Of a stretch of 10,882 nucleotides of DNA, positions 1 to 8,302 are shown piece by piece (the first letter of the stretch is position 1; every line of letters begins with the position of its first letter). The stretch comes from Gonium pectorale. Taxonomy: Eukaryota > Chlorophyta > Chlorophyceae > Chlamydomonadales > Volvocaceae. The notes under the pieces were generated by a model. That model was not told the origin of the DNA, did no database searches, and saw nothing but the letters and a program-made list of their open reading frames with translations. The stretch spans positions 116,948-127,829 of the forward strand of contig LSYV01000121.1 in assembly GCA_001584585.1 (NCBI GenBank). Reading direction: 5' to 3'. The position numbers and the translations under genes are program-made.

Positions 1-1121
1 CAGGCCGTCCACGCCGCGAACCGCCCCAGTTACTGAGCTTGGGCCCGCCCTGGCGAGGCCATGCCCGCGGCTCTGACTGGAGGCCGCCGGTGGTCTGGCA
101 GGGGGGGGGGACTGCCGCACAGCGCGCCGCCAGGTCAGCCGTAGCTGCTGCGGCAGCGGTGGCGGCGGCGACGGCAGCGACGGCGGCTGCGGCGGTAGTG
201 CTTGCGTGGGGTCGGCCGCCGGAGCCGCCCCCCAATCCCCGTGGCGCGGGTGGGCGGGCGGGCGGTGGTCTGCCGCGCGCCGGGCGGTTGCGATGTTGCC
301 AGACGGTGCCGGCAGGAGCGGGTTCGGCGGAGAAGCGTGCAGCGCGCGGAGGCGGCAGGAGCGGCCGGCGGGCGGCAGCAGCGGACAGCAAGCCGTCGTG
401 AGGGGGCCAATGATGCGCCGTCTTGGGGGCCACACTCCGCCCCGGGCCGCCCCGCAATGCGTGCCTCGTTCCCGTGTGCCGCAAGGTCATCCGAACTCGT
501 CCTCGACGCTCGACGCAGCGCTCGCGGGGCCGGGGCCCGGGCCGGGCCGCCCCGGAGGCCGGCCACCAAGAGCGGGGTGCGGGGTCCACAGCCCCCCAGG
601 CCCACCACCAGCGCAGCGCGTCCGCACGCCGTGGCGGCATCGCTTTGGGCCGGCCCCCCGCGGGCGGCCCCTCTCCCCCGCCCCCGCGTTGCCCCGAGCC
701 GACGCATGTCGTGCCGTGACCCCGAGCTGGCAGCCGGGCAGTCGGTGGGGTTCGCATCAGGCGCCACCGTCCCCTCCCTCCATGCCGGCCGCGAGAGGCG
801 GGTGGGGCGCTGCGCGGCGCAGCCTCCCCCCCCCGGCCCCGCCTCGCCCGTCGCGCTGGCTGGCCGATGCGCCATGGGGGCGGGGGGCGCTGGGCTGCCT
901 ACCCGCCCGCCAGCGCGGGGCGCCAGCCCCCCCACCGTCCCCGCAGCCCGCAGCCCACAGCCCGCGGCGAGGTCCCTTTTCGCCACCGCCCCCGGCTCGC
1001 GATGTCACGTTCATAGAGAGAACTCGCACGAGACGCTCGCGCTGTTGCGTACAGCTGGACAGTTGACCGTTACAGAACCTGCCAACTGCCAACCGACTCG
1101 CCCGATCCACCGCCCCCACAG
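1..1121. other. GC-rich 5' region of the YggT-family gene; N-terminal exon not resolved
   Basis: No single convincing exon can be fixed here. The next exon starts right after an AG at 1120-1121 and begins inside the first membrane segment of a YggT protein, so the transit peptide and the start of that segment should be encoded upstream. One frame is open from the window edge to 401 and runs through an Ala-rich hydrophobic stretch (about 135-194) that meets a possible donor, GTAGTG, at 195 in phase 0, the phase the next exon needs. However, this stretch is a GCG/GCA-type simple repeat and contains a run of ten G (101-110), so it may only look like coding sequence. Several other long open frames overlap here on both strands and share no recognisable family. 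The region could equally be promoter, 5' UTR and first intron, with the first exon to the left of the window. Confidence 0.4.
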
Positions 1122-2738
1122 ATGTACCTGTTCTGCCTCTTCATGCGGGTGCTGCTCTCGTGGTTTCCCTCGATCGACTGGAACACGCAGCCGTGGGCCT
1201 TCCTGCGCCTGGTGAGGGGTAGGCGGGGGGGGGGGCAGGGGGCAAGGCCGGGGGAGTTGGCCCGGCGCAGGGGAAGGGGCAGGGGCCGAATGGGAGGGGG
1301 TCGGGGCGAGGTGGCCGGAGGGGCTGGATGCGTGGGGCCTGGGGGGGCGGGGCGGGCCGGGGACCCGGGGCAGAGGTTGAGAAGCGCTGGCCTTCGGGCG
1401 GCTTTCTGAGAGTTCGCGAGTTTGAGAGTCTGCGAGGTTGACAAGAATGGGCTGGCGTTTGGCGCAATGCTACCGTCCCGTGGGGCGGTGGCGGGCGGCG
1501 GCCGAGGACGTGGCGGCGGCAGATCGAGCCGCAGGGGGCCGGTGGGAGGGGCGGACGAGGCTGCATGCATGCATGGACGATGGCCATTGTTGTGAACCGG
1601 GTTCCGGCCTTGGCGTCACGTAACCCTTCGTGCGAGGCAGCTGCGACGGCCGGGGCCGGCTGCGCGACGACGCATCAGGTCGCCCGCGCTTCCGGCGCTG
1701 CCGCCGCAGGCCTCTCGCATGCCATCCGTCGGCGCTGCTGCCGCGCGCCGCGCGCGTCCGTGCGCTTGCGCTCGCTCGCTCTCCCCCGCTCCCCGACGCC
1801 CCGCCGCCCCCGCCCCTCCCTCCCGCACCGTGCCGTACGACACGTACGGCAGATCACTGAGCCGTACCTCCAGATCTACCGCGGCATCCTGCCGCCGCTC
1901 TTCGGCCAGCTGGACTTCACGCCGCTCTTCGGCTTCCTCATCCTGCAGGTCAGCGGCGGGGCCCGCACGGGCGGACTCTGTTCGACACCCGGGAGGGGTT
2001 TGGGCCTTGTTTAGCGGTCTTGCTCTTGTGGTCTCTAATGGACCACAGAATGTGATCTTGGCCACGCAGGGAGACTGACCGTGGGAGGGGAATGGGGGTT
2101 TTGGGGCGCATTCGCTTTCGCGGGGGGGGGGGCTTGGTCCTGTGGGAGAACGCCTCAGCGGCTACGCGGTCAGTCAGTCTCACGTCCGCCAGGAGAAGGG
2201 ACGTGCCGTTGCTGAGGGGCGGACGGCGGCGCCCCTCGGGGACGCTCAACGGCGCCGCAGCTGCGGGCGGTTGGCTTCTGGCGCTCTGCGGCGGGGCTGG
2301 GGGGTGGGGCGGAGGCGTCCTGGCTGCTCGTTGGTCCTCTGGCCGCTGGCCACTGCCGCTGCGCCGCGCGTGCTCGCGCCCCGGCGCCTGTCCCCTTGCG
2401 TCCCCCTTCCCTCACTCGTGACCCGCCCGAGTCGCTGACCCTGCCCGCCAACGGACTGAGGACCGCCGCCACCACCCGCCGTTCGCGGCTTCGCACGCCA
2501 AGCTCATTTGCTCTGGTTTGGGCCTGCCCACGGCTCCAAGCCCACAGGTCACCGTTTGGCGTGCCCAAGGAATTGAGTAAACTCCTCCCCCCCGCCTCTG
2601 CCCGCCCTCCCCCCCCCCCGCCCACATCCTCAGGACGTGGTGGAGCTCATGTCGCCGGTGTACACGCTGGGCCACGCCAAGGACACGTCCATGTTCTGGA
2701 CCACCACCGACATCATGTGCTACTTTGACGGGCACTGA
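1122..2738 (+). CDS. YggT/YlmG/Ycf19/CCB3-family membrane protein, three exons, N-terminus missing
   Basis: Exons are 1122-1211, 1853-1948 and 2634-2738, with TGA at 2736-2738; together they encode 96 residues. Exon 1 carries the family's first-helix signature RVLLSWFP followed by S-I-D-W and an N-x-Q-P turn. Exon 2 carries the second signature, TEPYLxIYRGILPPL, then LDFTPLFGFLIL, which begins the second membrane helix. Exon 3 finishes that helix (DVVELM) and adds a polar tail. Both introns are GT-AG (donors GTGAGG at 1212 and GTCAGC at 1949; acceptors at 1851-1852 and 2632-2633), are 641 and 685 nt long, and lie in phase 0. Known members are small proteins with two membrane helices: Ycf19 is plastid-encoded in red algae, YLMG1 affects plastid nucleoids, and CCB3 assists haem attachment to cytochrome b6. 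A nuclear copy with introns should need a transit peptide, so ATG 1122 is probably an internal Met just after a splice acceptor. Family membership is secure; the exact subfamily is not. Confidence 0.87.
1832..1850 (+). promoter_or_regulatory. Perfect hairpin abutting the 3' splice site of intron 1
   Basis: GCCGTAC (1832-1838) and GTACGGC (1844-1850) are perfectly complementary across a five-base loop, GACAC. The acceptor AG occupies 1851-1852, immediately after the stem. The pyrimidine-rich tract lies upstream at about 1785-1828. In the pre-mRNA the stem would fill the space between the tract and the AG. Folding could shorten the effective distance or hide the acceptor. The pairing is seen directly; any effect on splicing is inference. 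Confidence 0.55.
2122..2619 (+). repeat. Complementary G11 and C11 tracts inside intron 2
   Basis: A run of eleven G at 2122-2132 and a run of eleven C at 2609-2619 both lie in the second intron of the YggT-family gene. The C run forms part of the pyrimidine tract before the acceptor at 2632-2633. The two runs could pair within the transcript and loop out about 476 nt. Similar runs occur at 101-110 (ten G) and 1225-1235 (eleven G, 13 nt after the first donor). Such tracts are also prone to slippage and sequencing error. Confidence 0.5.
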
Positions 2739-4247
2739 GCGCGGGGAGCCTCGGCTGGGGCGGGGACGGGGGCCCTTCGGACTTGCTCCCCTCGCGGGGG
2801 GGAGGCAGGGGGCGCGGGAGGAGGGCGGAGGAGGCGACGGGCGGAGGTTGGGTGGTCAGTGCAGCTGCCGGGGGTCCTGGGGGAGCGGAAGGGGAGGCCA
2901 CCGGGAGCGCCCAGTGGGCGAAGGTGCATGATTGCTACGGGGGGAGGGGGGGTTGCGCCGGGGGTGCGGAGGCGGTAGGGGAGTTCGGGTGAGGCGTGCA
3001 GCGGGGAGGAGAAGGCGGAGGCGGAGGGGTCGCTGAGCGGGTGGGGGATGGGGGGAGCTGCTTGCGAAGCGCGATTTGCGAGGCGTGGTGGCGGGTGCCC
3101 CCCCGGCCGGGTGGGCGTGGTGCCCGGAGGCTGGGTCCCCTGCCGCAGCTCGCCGAGGGGCGGGGAGGATAGGGGTAGGGTGCCGCGGGTGGGGAGCAGG
3201 CGCTGCGCAAGCTGTTTGTCGGACATGTGCACGCGCCACTTAAGGCGCGTGTGCACGTATGTGCTAGGTACGTAGTAGTTCGGTGGTAACTGTGCTCGGT
3301 GCGGCTCGCCCACGGAGGCCGAGCGTCCTCGTCCTCGTGGCCACCCGGGATTCCCTTCGTTGTTGCCTCTCTTTTGGAATGTGCGGCCCCTCTCCAGAGC
3401 CGCCCCTGCACCCGGCCTGCGGCTTCAACCACATTGACCTCTATAGATGCAGACATGCAGTGGACCCGGCGGCTCTTCGGATGGCGGGATGGGTTGAGGG
3501 GATGGGCTGCTGTGGCTTGTTTGGGTGGGCGGAGAGGTGTTCTCCCGCGCCGGGCTGCCACGAGGGCGTTCCCCGCCGCACACGGGGCAGCCCCAGTGCC
3601 CGCTGCACGGCAGGCAGGGGGAGACATGCAGTGCTTGCCGTACGTGCCGGGAGCTGCACGGGTGTACATAACGTGTGTCGTACCGGACACAGCCTCGCGT
3701 GGGGAGCGGCCAGCCAGCCGCCGACGGCTTGGCTGTGCGTGAGTCCGCTTGGGGAGCGAGGAGGGGTCGGGTGCCGCCGCCGGGGACGCGTGTTTGTACC
3801 TCCCTCGTGGGGACGGAGGGACGCCGCCCACGCGGCGATGGTGTGGCAGGGGTTACAAGGTTACACGTCCGTCAAAGCCGGGGGGCCATGGACGAAATGC
3901 GAGTGGTGGGGTGGGGTGAACGGTCATGATTGCCGTCTCCACCCCGCTTCATCAGCTCACCCGCTCTACCCAGTGACGCTGCGGCGCACAGCGCCAGGTG
4001 GTGGCCCCAAGCAGGTAGATGCCGGCATGTGAGTCGGAAACGGGGAGGATGCACCCGGGGAGCTCTCAGCCCTCAGCTCCCAGTTGTTTTCATGGGGAGA
4101 GGCATGCGCCCCCAGGCTTCTCAACTGAGAATTGCCTTACAAACCCTCTACCCCGGGGGGTGGGGGGCGCCCGGGCCGTGATGCCGTTTGACCAGCTGGT
4201 GCGGTGCGGTGTGCAGCAAGTGCCCAACGAACCCACACACGCATCGC
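2739..4247. other. Intergenic region, no supported gene
   Basis: This holds the 3' flank of the YggT-family gene followed by GC-rich DNA. Many open frames run through it on both strands, but none shows a known domain, a convincing run of biased codons or paired splice sites. I see no canonical AATAAA directly after the stop at 2736-2738, so the 3' end of the transcript is not placed. The only clear structure is the inverted repeat at 3227-3254. Confidence 0.5.
3227..3254. repeat. Short inverted repeat
   Basis: The arms ACGCGCC (3231-3237) and GGCGCGT (3244-3250) pair perfectly around the loop ACTTAA. Pairing extends outward by further C-G and wobble pairs to 3227 and 3254. It lies about 490 bp downstream of the YggT-family stop codon. 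It could act in transcript 3'-end formation, but nothing else in the sequence supports that. Confidence 0.45.
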
Positions 4248-4250
4248 TCC

Positions 4251-4310
4251 GGCAGCGCCTCCGATATGGACCTCGACTCCGACAGCGCCTCCGATATGGA
4301 CCTCGACCCC
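4251..4310 (+). repeat. 30-bp tandem duplication
   Basis: Two adjacent 30-base units (4251-4280 and 4281-4310) differ at two positions. The period is a multiple of three. One forward frame reads as a repeated acidic Ser/Asp unit (SASDMDLD) and hits a TGA at 4311-4313 right after the second unit. Acidic Ser-Asp repeats are common at protein C-termini, so this could be the end of a coding exon, but no acceptor or upstream coding sequence is evident. Confidence 0.6.
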
Positions 4311-4444
4311 TGACCGGGCGGACTCCGGCGGGCGTCTCCGTTCGAGCAGCACAGCAGTAGATCGGTTGCAGTTGCGCAGTTCAGCAGTTGTGCGGGGGAG
4401 CAGTCGTGCGCGGGAGCCTGGCCGCGGCGGCCCGGCGCTCAAGG

Positions 4445-4471
4445 GGTGGCGGTGGCGGTGGCGGTGGTGGT
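4445..4471 (+). repeat. GGTGGC hexanucleotide simple repeat
   Basis: About four units of GGTGGC, degenerating to GGTGGT at the end. It produces poly-His or poly-Gly stretches in overlapping open frames, which are artefacts of the repeat. Confidence 0.7.
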
Positions 4472-5124
4472 GCCGGTAGCAGTAAGTCCCCAGCCGCGGC
4501 CGTAAGTGCCCGGCCTCGCGAGCCTCGCGAGGGCCGGGGTGCAGTAGTTTTCGGTGGCCTCGGCAGGCCGGGTAGGCGGGTGGGCGGGCCGGTTGGGGCC
4601 GCTGGTCGGCTGGTTCGGCAGCTGTTGGTGCAGCCTGTAAGCCGCAGCCGCCTCCGGTTTGGCCGCAGTTCCCCTCGTTTCCGCGCAGCTGCTTGCAGCC
4701 CGTTTTTCGGCCAGCATCACGACGTTTCGGCCTCGCGACGTTTCCTCTCCCTGTCGCCGCAGCGCCAGTACCAGTACCAGCACCAGCTTCCTTTCTTTTC
4801 TCAGCCGGCTGCCTCCAGACGGCGTGTTTCCCTCGTCCACCCAGACCCCTGCCTTGGCGCACACCCCCTTATGTTTGCCGGAGAGCCCTTAGTTTGCCGT
4901 ACGCAGCGGCTTGCTTATCAGCCGTTTTCATGGCTCTGGCCGGTCCCGGCCTTTGCTTTGCACCGCACTATTACGTTAACTCGCATTTTGACAGCCCTGG
5001 GATACCGCAGCTCACACCGCGGCGCTCCTCACCCGCAGGTGTGTTCACATGGCGTTGCGAACATACAGCGAGCGAGCGGGCGCGCGAACGCGGATCCTGC
5101 ACTACCGGTTCTGCTGTCTGGAGG

Positions 5125-5159
5125 GCAGCCCAGCCCAGCCCAGCTCAGCCAGCCCAGCC
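5125..5159 (+). repeat. CAGCC pentanucleotide simple repeat
   Basis: About seven imperfect units of CAGCC, interrupted by CAGCT and a shortened unit. It is a low-complexity tract with no evident function. Confidence 0.65.
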
Positions 5160-5890
5160 GCCATTGCAGCGTTAAGTCACTCGGGGTCCCCCAGGGCAGC
5201 GGGCGCCACGTAGCGGGGTCGTGTAGCGGGTACTATGCGTAATGGGTTGTTGGGCTGCCGGCTTGAATGCCAGACTGCTCGACTGTTTGCATTGCCTCGC
5301 TCGTCTGTTTGCAGCCAGTCCACAAGCACGCACATTCGCATGACGTAACACACGCATCGCACCCGTCACCGTAAGCGCGCGCAGTATGTGTTGGAGCCAT
5401 GGACGTCTTCAAAAAAAGAGAAGGTGGTCATCACCGGGTGGGCATCACCTCCACCACCACGTGTGTACGGGTCGTCATCGGATGAACGGGACACGCACGC
5501 GTGCCGTACCAACGTACGACGTACGAAAGGACGGGCTGCCGTGCGCACGGCGCTGGCCTTGGAGCGAACGACCACGGTGGAAGGCACCTAGCGGCAAGGC
5601 GCAGCCTCGGCACTCCATGCGCGCCGCATGGCATGTGCTCGCGGCTCTCGTCGTGTCCCAACACCACCGGAGGCGTCATTGACGGGCTGCACCTGCTGGG
5701 GCTGGCATTGTCCCTGCCCCAGTCTCTGCCCCAGCCGCTGGCCGGCAGAACAAACAGAATAGACCCAAGGCGGCGGTCCATTGGCAATAGATGCTGGCCA
5801 CCTGCTATCCGTTAGCAACCTGGCCCATTCAACCAGCACCCGAAGGCCACCACCGCAGCCATCGAAGATGCCACCCGCCACCAAACATAC

Positions 5891-6000
5891 CTGACCTCCA
5901 GCAGCCGCAGCAGGAGGTCGTGACGAAACCGCTGTGCGCTTTGCTCTGCAACCGCAGATGTCTCTTTTTCCAACCGCAGCTTGACGAGGCAACCATTCGA
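5891..6000 (-). CDS. Weak candidate exon, helical, unrecognised
   Basis: On the minus strand a frame rich in Leu, Glu, Gln, Ala and Arg, including VAEQSAQRFRHDLLLRLLEV, runs into a strong donor: CAG followed by GTATGT, with the intron beginning at 5890. The composition suggests an amphipathic helix and differs from the Pro/Arg/Ala-rich artefact frames around it. The upstream acceptor is not clear, so the left edge of the exon on the minus strand is arbitrary. No family is recognised. It could be an exon of another member of the minus-strand family at 7.6 and 9.4 kb, but the splice phase differs (phase 2 here, phase 1 there). Confidence 0.22.
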
Positions 6001-6689
6001 CGCCGTTCCACACATGGCCCACATGCAGTCCAGCGCTATGACGGCACTCGCTGCCACGCACGCAGCCGGCCACAACCCACGAGCGACGCCCGTCCGTCCT
6101 GAGTTGCCTCCCCTCCCCCCACGCCGCCCGCACACCCCCACGCGGCACCACGAGGACCACGATGCCCAGCAGCCGATGGGCTGTCAGGATGTCTTGAGCT
6201 TCTCGTAGCCCTTTGGTGTGGGCGAAACGGAGCCGGCAGCGGGCGTGAGGGGGTGACATGAGGGTCAGTTGGGTCACTAGCTGTGCGGTGTGCTGTGCAA
6301 CCGGGGGCCGGCCTGCGCGCAGTAGAGCCCCAGTCCGCCCCACACCCTGCGTGCATGTCCCATGTCAGCGCTGTCAGGGCCTGGATGCAAAGGACACCTT
6401 GTCGTGTGTCCCAACGCGCCCGGCTCGTCAGGCGGCTTGCTCATGATCAAGCGAGCTCACCCTTTTCGGCTTTCTATAAGCATGGTACAGCACCGTTCGG
6501 TATTCCCGATGCAGACCCTGCCTCCCACCCTGCCTCACAAGAGCGCTTGCCGCAAAAGCGGTGCTGCAAAAGTGATGCCGCAGGAGCTTGTGAAGGAATG
6601 GCATTATACTCCATCCCGGGGCGCCGGCGGACGCGCCTGCGTTCGCTGCAAGGAACAAGGCAGGAGCACTGCGTCAGCGGTGTGCGGAG

Positions 6690-6788
6690 GCGAGCACGGC
6701 GGATCACGCGTGCGTGGCGGTGTGAGATGTGCGCCTGCCAGGCATTCTTGTACCCCCGCAGCCCCAAGCCTGTTCAGGACATGCATGA
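6690..6788. repeat. Diverged left flank of duplication unit, copy 1
   Basis: Matches 8047-8128 in shared stretches such as GAGCACGGCGGATCACG, GCCAGGCATTCTTG and AAGCCTGT(T/C)CAGGACA, with several indels and substitutions between them. An indel shifts the frame in every reading direction, so this part is probably not coding. Copy 2 carries about 170 extra bases (8129-8302) before the near-identical block begins. Confidence 0.7.
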
Positions 6789-7408
6789 AGGTGCGCCTGG
6801 TTGCCGGGTCCTGGAGAAGGTGCCCCTAACATGACTTCAGGACCTAGCCTCGTTGCATGCGTGCATGCCAACCCGCGGACGTCTTCTTGTACGAATAATA
6901 CAGAGGCAAACCCCCTCTATCTGATCCCCCTGACTGCATGTTGCTTGCATGCAACGCACATATACCCAATGCGTTCTACCGTGCCCGCAAAGGGTATAAG
7001 CCCAGCTCTGTCTTGCAGCGCTACCCTTTCCATTCTTTGCCCGCCGTGCCCGTGCGCGCTTGGATGGCTAGCCCCCGCCGCGCCCACAGCTCACCAACAG
7101 CTGCATCCGCAGCGCCCACCACAGCAGCCTGTGCGCCTTCAGCTGAGCCTGCACACAGCAATGCAAGGGCGTGGTGCGTGCGCGTGGGCGTGGGACGGAC
7201 TGGGTTCGCCCGACCTCCGTGAGCGAGCGAGCGAGCTGAGCAAACCCGCACAGACTGGTACCGAGCTGGAGGACAATGACACCTGCAGGCTTTGGGCACT
7301 GCAGTGCGGGTATGCGAGTCAAGCAGACCCGGGCCCCCGAGTCATGTCGTGGGGGCAGATACGGGCAGCGGAACATCGGCCTCACTAGCTTGGAACGGCT
7401 GTGAAGGA
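6789..7408. repeat. 620-bp near-identical direct repeat, copy 1
   Basis: Matches 8303-8922 without gaps at a constant offset of 1514. Only four substitutions separate the copies, at 7015, 7017, 7211 and 7213. I see no terminal inverted repeats and no target-site duplication, so an ordinary DNA transposon is unlikely. Sequence on both sides is also related between copies but much more diverged, so the block lies inside a larger tandem duplication. It lies downstream of exon B of a minus-strand gene. A plus-strand frame (about 6801-7388) is open through both copies, but with so few differences this says nothing about coding. Confidence 0.93.
7021..7148 (-). CDS. Candidate terminal exon of minus-strand gene, copy 1
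   Basis: On the minus strand a CAG acceptor (TGTGTGCAG, plus 7149-7151 for the CAG) is followed by a frame that completes the split codon left by exon B (A plus GC gives Ser). It then encodes 41 Ala/Gly-rich residues, starting SAEGAQAAVV, to a TAG at 7021-7023. The whole exon would lie in the 620-bp near-identical block, and none of the four substitutions falls within it. Phase agreement and invariance support it, but the composition is not distinctive and the intron would be 442 nt against 77 nt for the preceding one. Another frame of the same stretch is also open. Confidence 0.33.
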
Positions 7409-7424
7409 ACAACGATCGGGCAGA

Positions 7425-7560
7425 CAGCACCAAGCTAGTAAACACGCACGGGGTGGTGTGGGAGTCCACACGCTCCACCCTACGGCGACGCTTGCCGACG
7501 GGCCCGCTGCTGCGGGGTGGGCACCGCAGCACACATGACTAAAGAAGCTGCTCCGGGTCG
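7425..7560. repeat. Diverged right flank of duplication unit, copy 1
   Basis: Related to scattered stretches of 8950-9235: ACAGCACCAAGC, GACGCTTGCCG, and a CCGCTGCTGCGGGG core followed by GGGTGGGCA. Copy 2 holds about 180 additional bases between these matches. The segment corresponds to intron sequence just downstream of exon B of the minus-strand gene and is much less conserved than the adjoining 620-bp block. Confidence 0.6.
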
Positions 7561-7590
7561 CGCACAGGCCTGATCGAGCAGCATACTTAC

Positions 7591-7868
7591 TAGGAAGCTG
7601 CTGCTCGACGAGCTTCTCCACAAAGCTCTTCTGCTGACATGCTGGCTTCTTTCTTCCCTGCATTCCTTCCAGCACTGCCACCAGGTACTGAGGGCGGCAG
7701 TATCAGACGTAAAGGAGAGTCAGAGCCGTTCCATGAACACCAACACGGCAGCAGCATGCCGTACCTCCACGTCTCGGACAGGGAGATGTCCAATAGCCGA
7801 GAGAAGTTCCGCCAGCTTGAGTTCGTCGTCGAAGAGATCGATGATGTAGTTGGCCGCTTTGGTGCTCA
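7591..7868 (-). CDS. Unrecognised helical protein, paralogue copy 1 (exons A and B)
   Basis: Exon A (7868-7765) follows a possible acceptor CAG at 7871-7869 and ends at donor GTACGG. Exon B (7687-7591) follows CCCTCAG and ends at donor GTAAGT. The intron between them is 77 nt, phase 0, and exon B ends in phase 1. Exon A reads as two amphipathic helices around LFDDELKLAELLSAIGHLP. Exon B contains VLEGMQ, the motif PACQQK and then VEKLVEQQLP. Coding status is supported by the second copy at 9262-9541: same boundaries and phases, 8 of 37 identical residues in exon A and about 14 of 32 in exon B. A three-residue gap in exon B keeps the frame. I do not recognise the family; paired helices suggest a helical-repeat protein. 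First exons are not found, and the end may be the candidate exon at 7021-7148. Confidence 0.62.
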
Positions 7869-8046
7869 CTGCTTTGTATACAGGGCGGGTGCGTACAACA
7901 CAGTAGCGGTAAGAACCCCACGATTCATACATAGTATAGAGAGAAGTTGCATGTGGACATCACTGGGCACTGGGGTGATGGGTTTTCTCCCCGGCCGTCA
8001 CGGCCATGCATGGATCCTACATACTGGGTGTTTGGGGTTGGGGTTT

Positions 8047-8128
8047 TGAGCACGGCGGATCACGTGCGGTGGCGCACCCCTGCCAGGCATTCTTGCACCC
8101 CACAGCACCAAGCCTGTCCAGGACAGAA
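8047..8128. repeat. Diverged left flank of duplication unit, copy 2
   Basis: Counterpart of 6690-6788. It shares the GAGCACGGCGGATCACG start and the CAGGCATTCTTG stretch but carries indels relative to copy 1. The following bases 8129-8302 have no counterpart in copy 1, which is either a deletion there or an insertion here. Confidence 0.7.
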
Positions 8129-8302
8129 CAACGCACCACAGAACGTGCATTAGTACGTAGGGAGGCCCCTACCCTGCTTACACTACTCACCCGCCGCAGC
8201 TGGCGCGGTGCTCGAGGGACCAGCCGCGCCTGTATACGTGGCACAGCGGTACAAACAGGGGCGGCGGCACACCGCACCACAGGTCAGGGCCTTGCTTGCG
8301 AT

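Larger units (their letters stand above)
4314..5890. other. Region without a supported gene
   Basis: GC content falls from left to right. Overlapping open frames on both strands are rich in Ala, Pro, Arg and His and have no recognisable domain. Small repeats lie at 4445-4471 and 5125-5159, and a tandem ACGTACG lies at about 5512-5525. A plus-strand frame around 5660-5755 (reading GGVIDGLHLLGLAL at its start) looks slightly protein-like but has no supporting splice signals or homology I recognise. Confidence 0.4.

Noticed and set aside
202..1215. Long plus-strand open frames (up to 337 residues) in the first 1.2 kb
   Set aside because: In DNA this GC-rich, stop codons are rare in all frames. 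These frames are Arg/Pro/Ala/Gly-rich, overlap each other and antisense frames, and show no domain.
3227..3254. Histone-type 3' stem-loop
   Set aside because: The stem and the ACTTAA loop do not match the conserved histone stem-loop, and there is no histone gene nearby.
5588..6343. A 251-residue minus-strand open frame
   Set aside because: No domain, several competing frames overlap it, and its composition matches the local GC bias. A shorter frame ending at a strong donor is preferred, at low confidence.
6801..7388. A 195-residue plus-strand open frame kept in both copies of the 620-bp block
   Set aside because: Both copies are almost identical, so conservation of the frame is uninformative. 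It begins with a non-ATG codon in the full reading, has no recognisable domain, and continues upstream differently in the two copies. Not fully excluded.
7639..8049. Plus-strand frame reading EKFRQLEFVVEEIDDVVGRF across exon A of copy 1
   Set aside because: It is the antisense of the minus-strand exon. The matching frame in copy 2 is not conserved and hits a stop, while the minus-strand frame is conserved with its splice sites.
6604..8280. Minus-strand coding sequence in the diverged left flanks (6690-6788 and 8047-8128)
   Set aside because: A single-base indel shifts the frame between the copies in the most similar stretch, so the similarity is at DNA level only.
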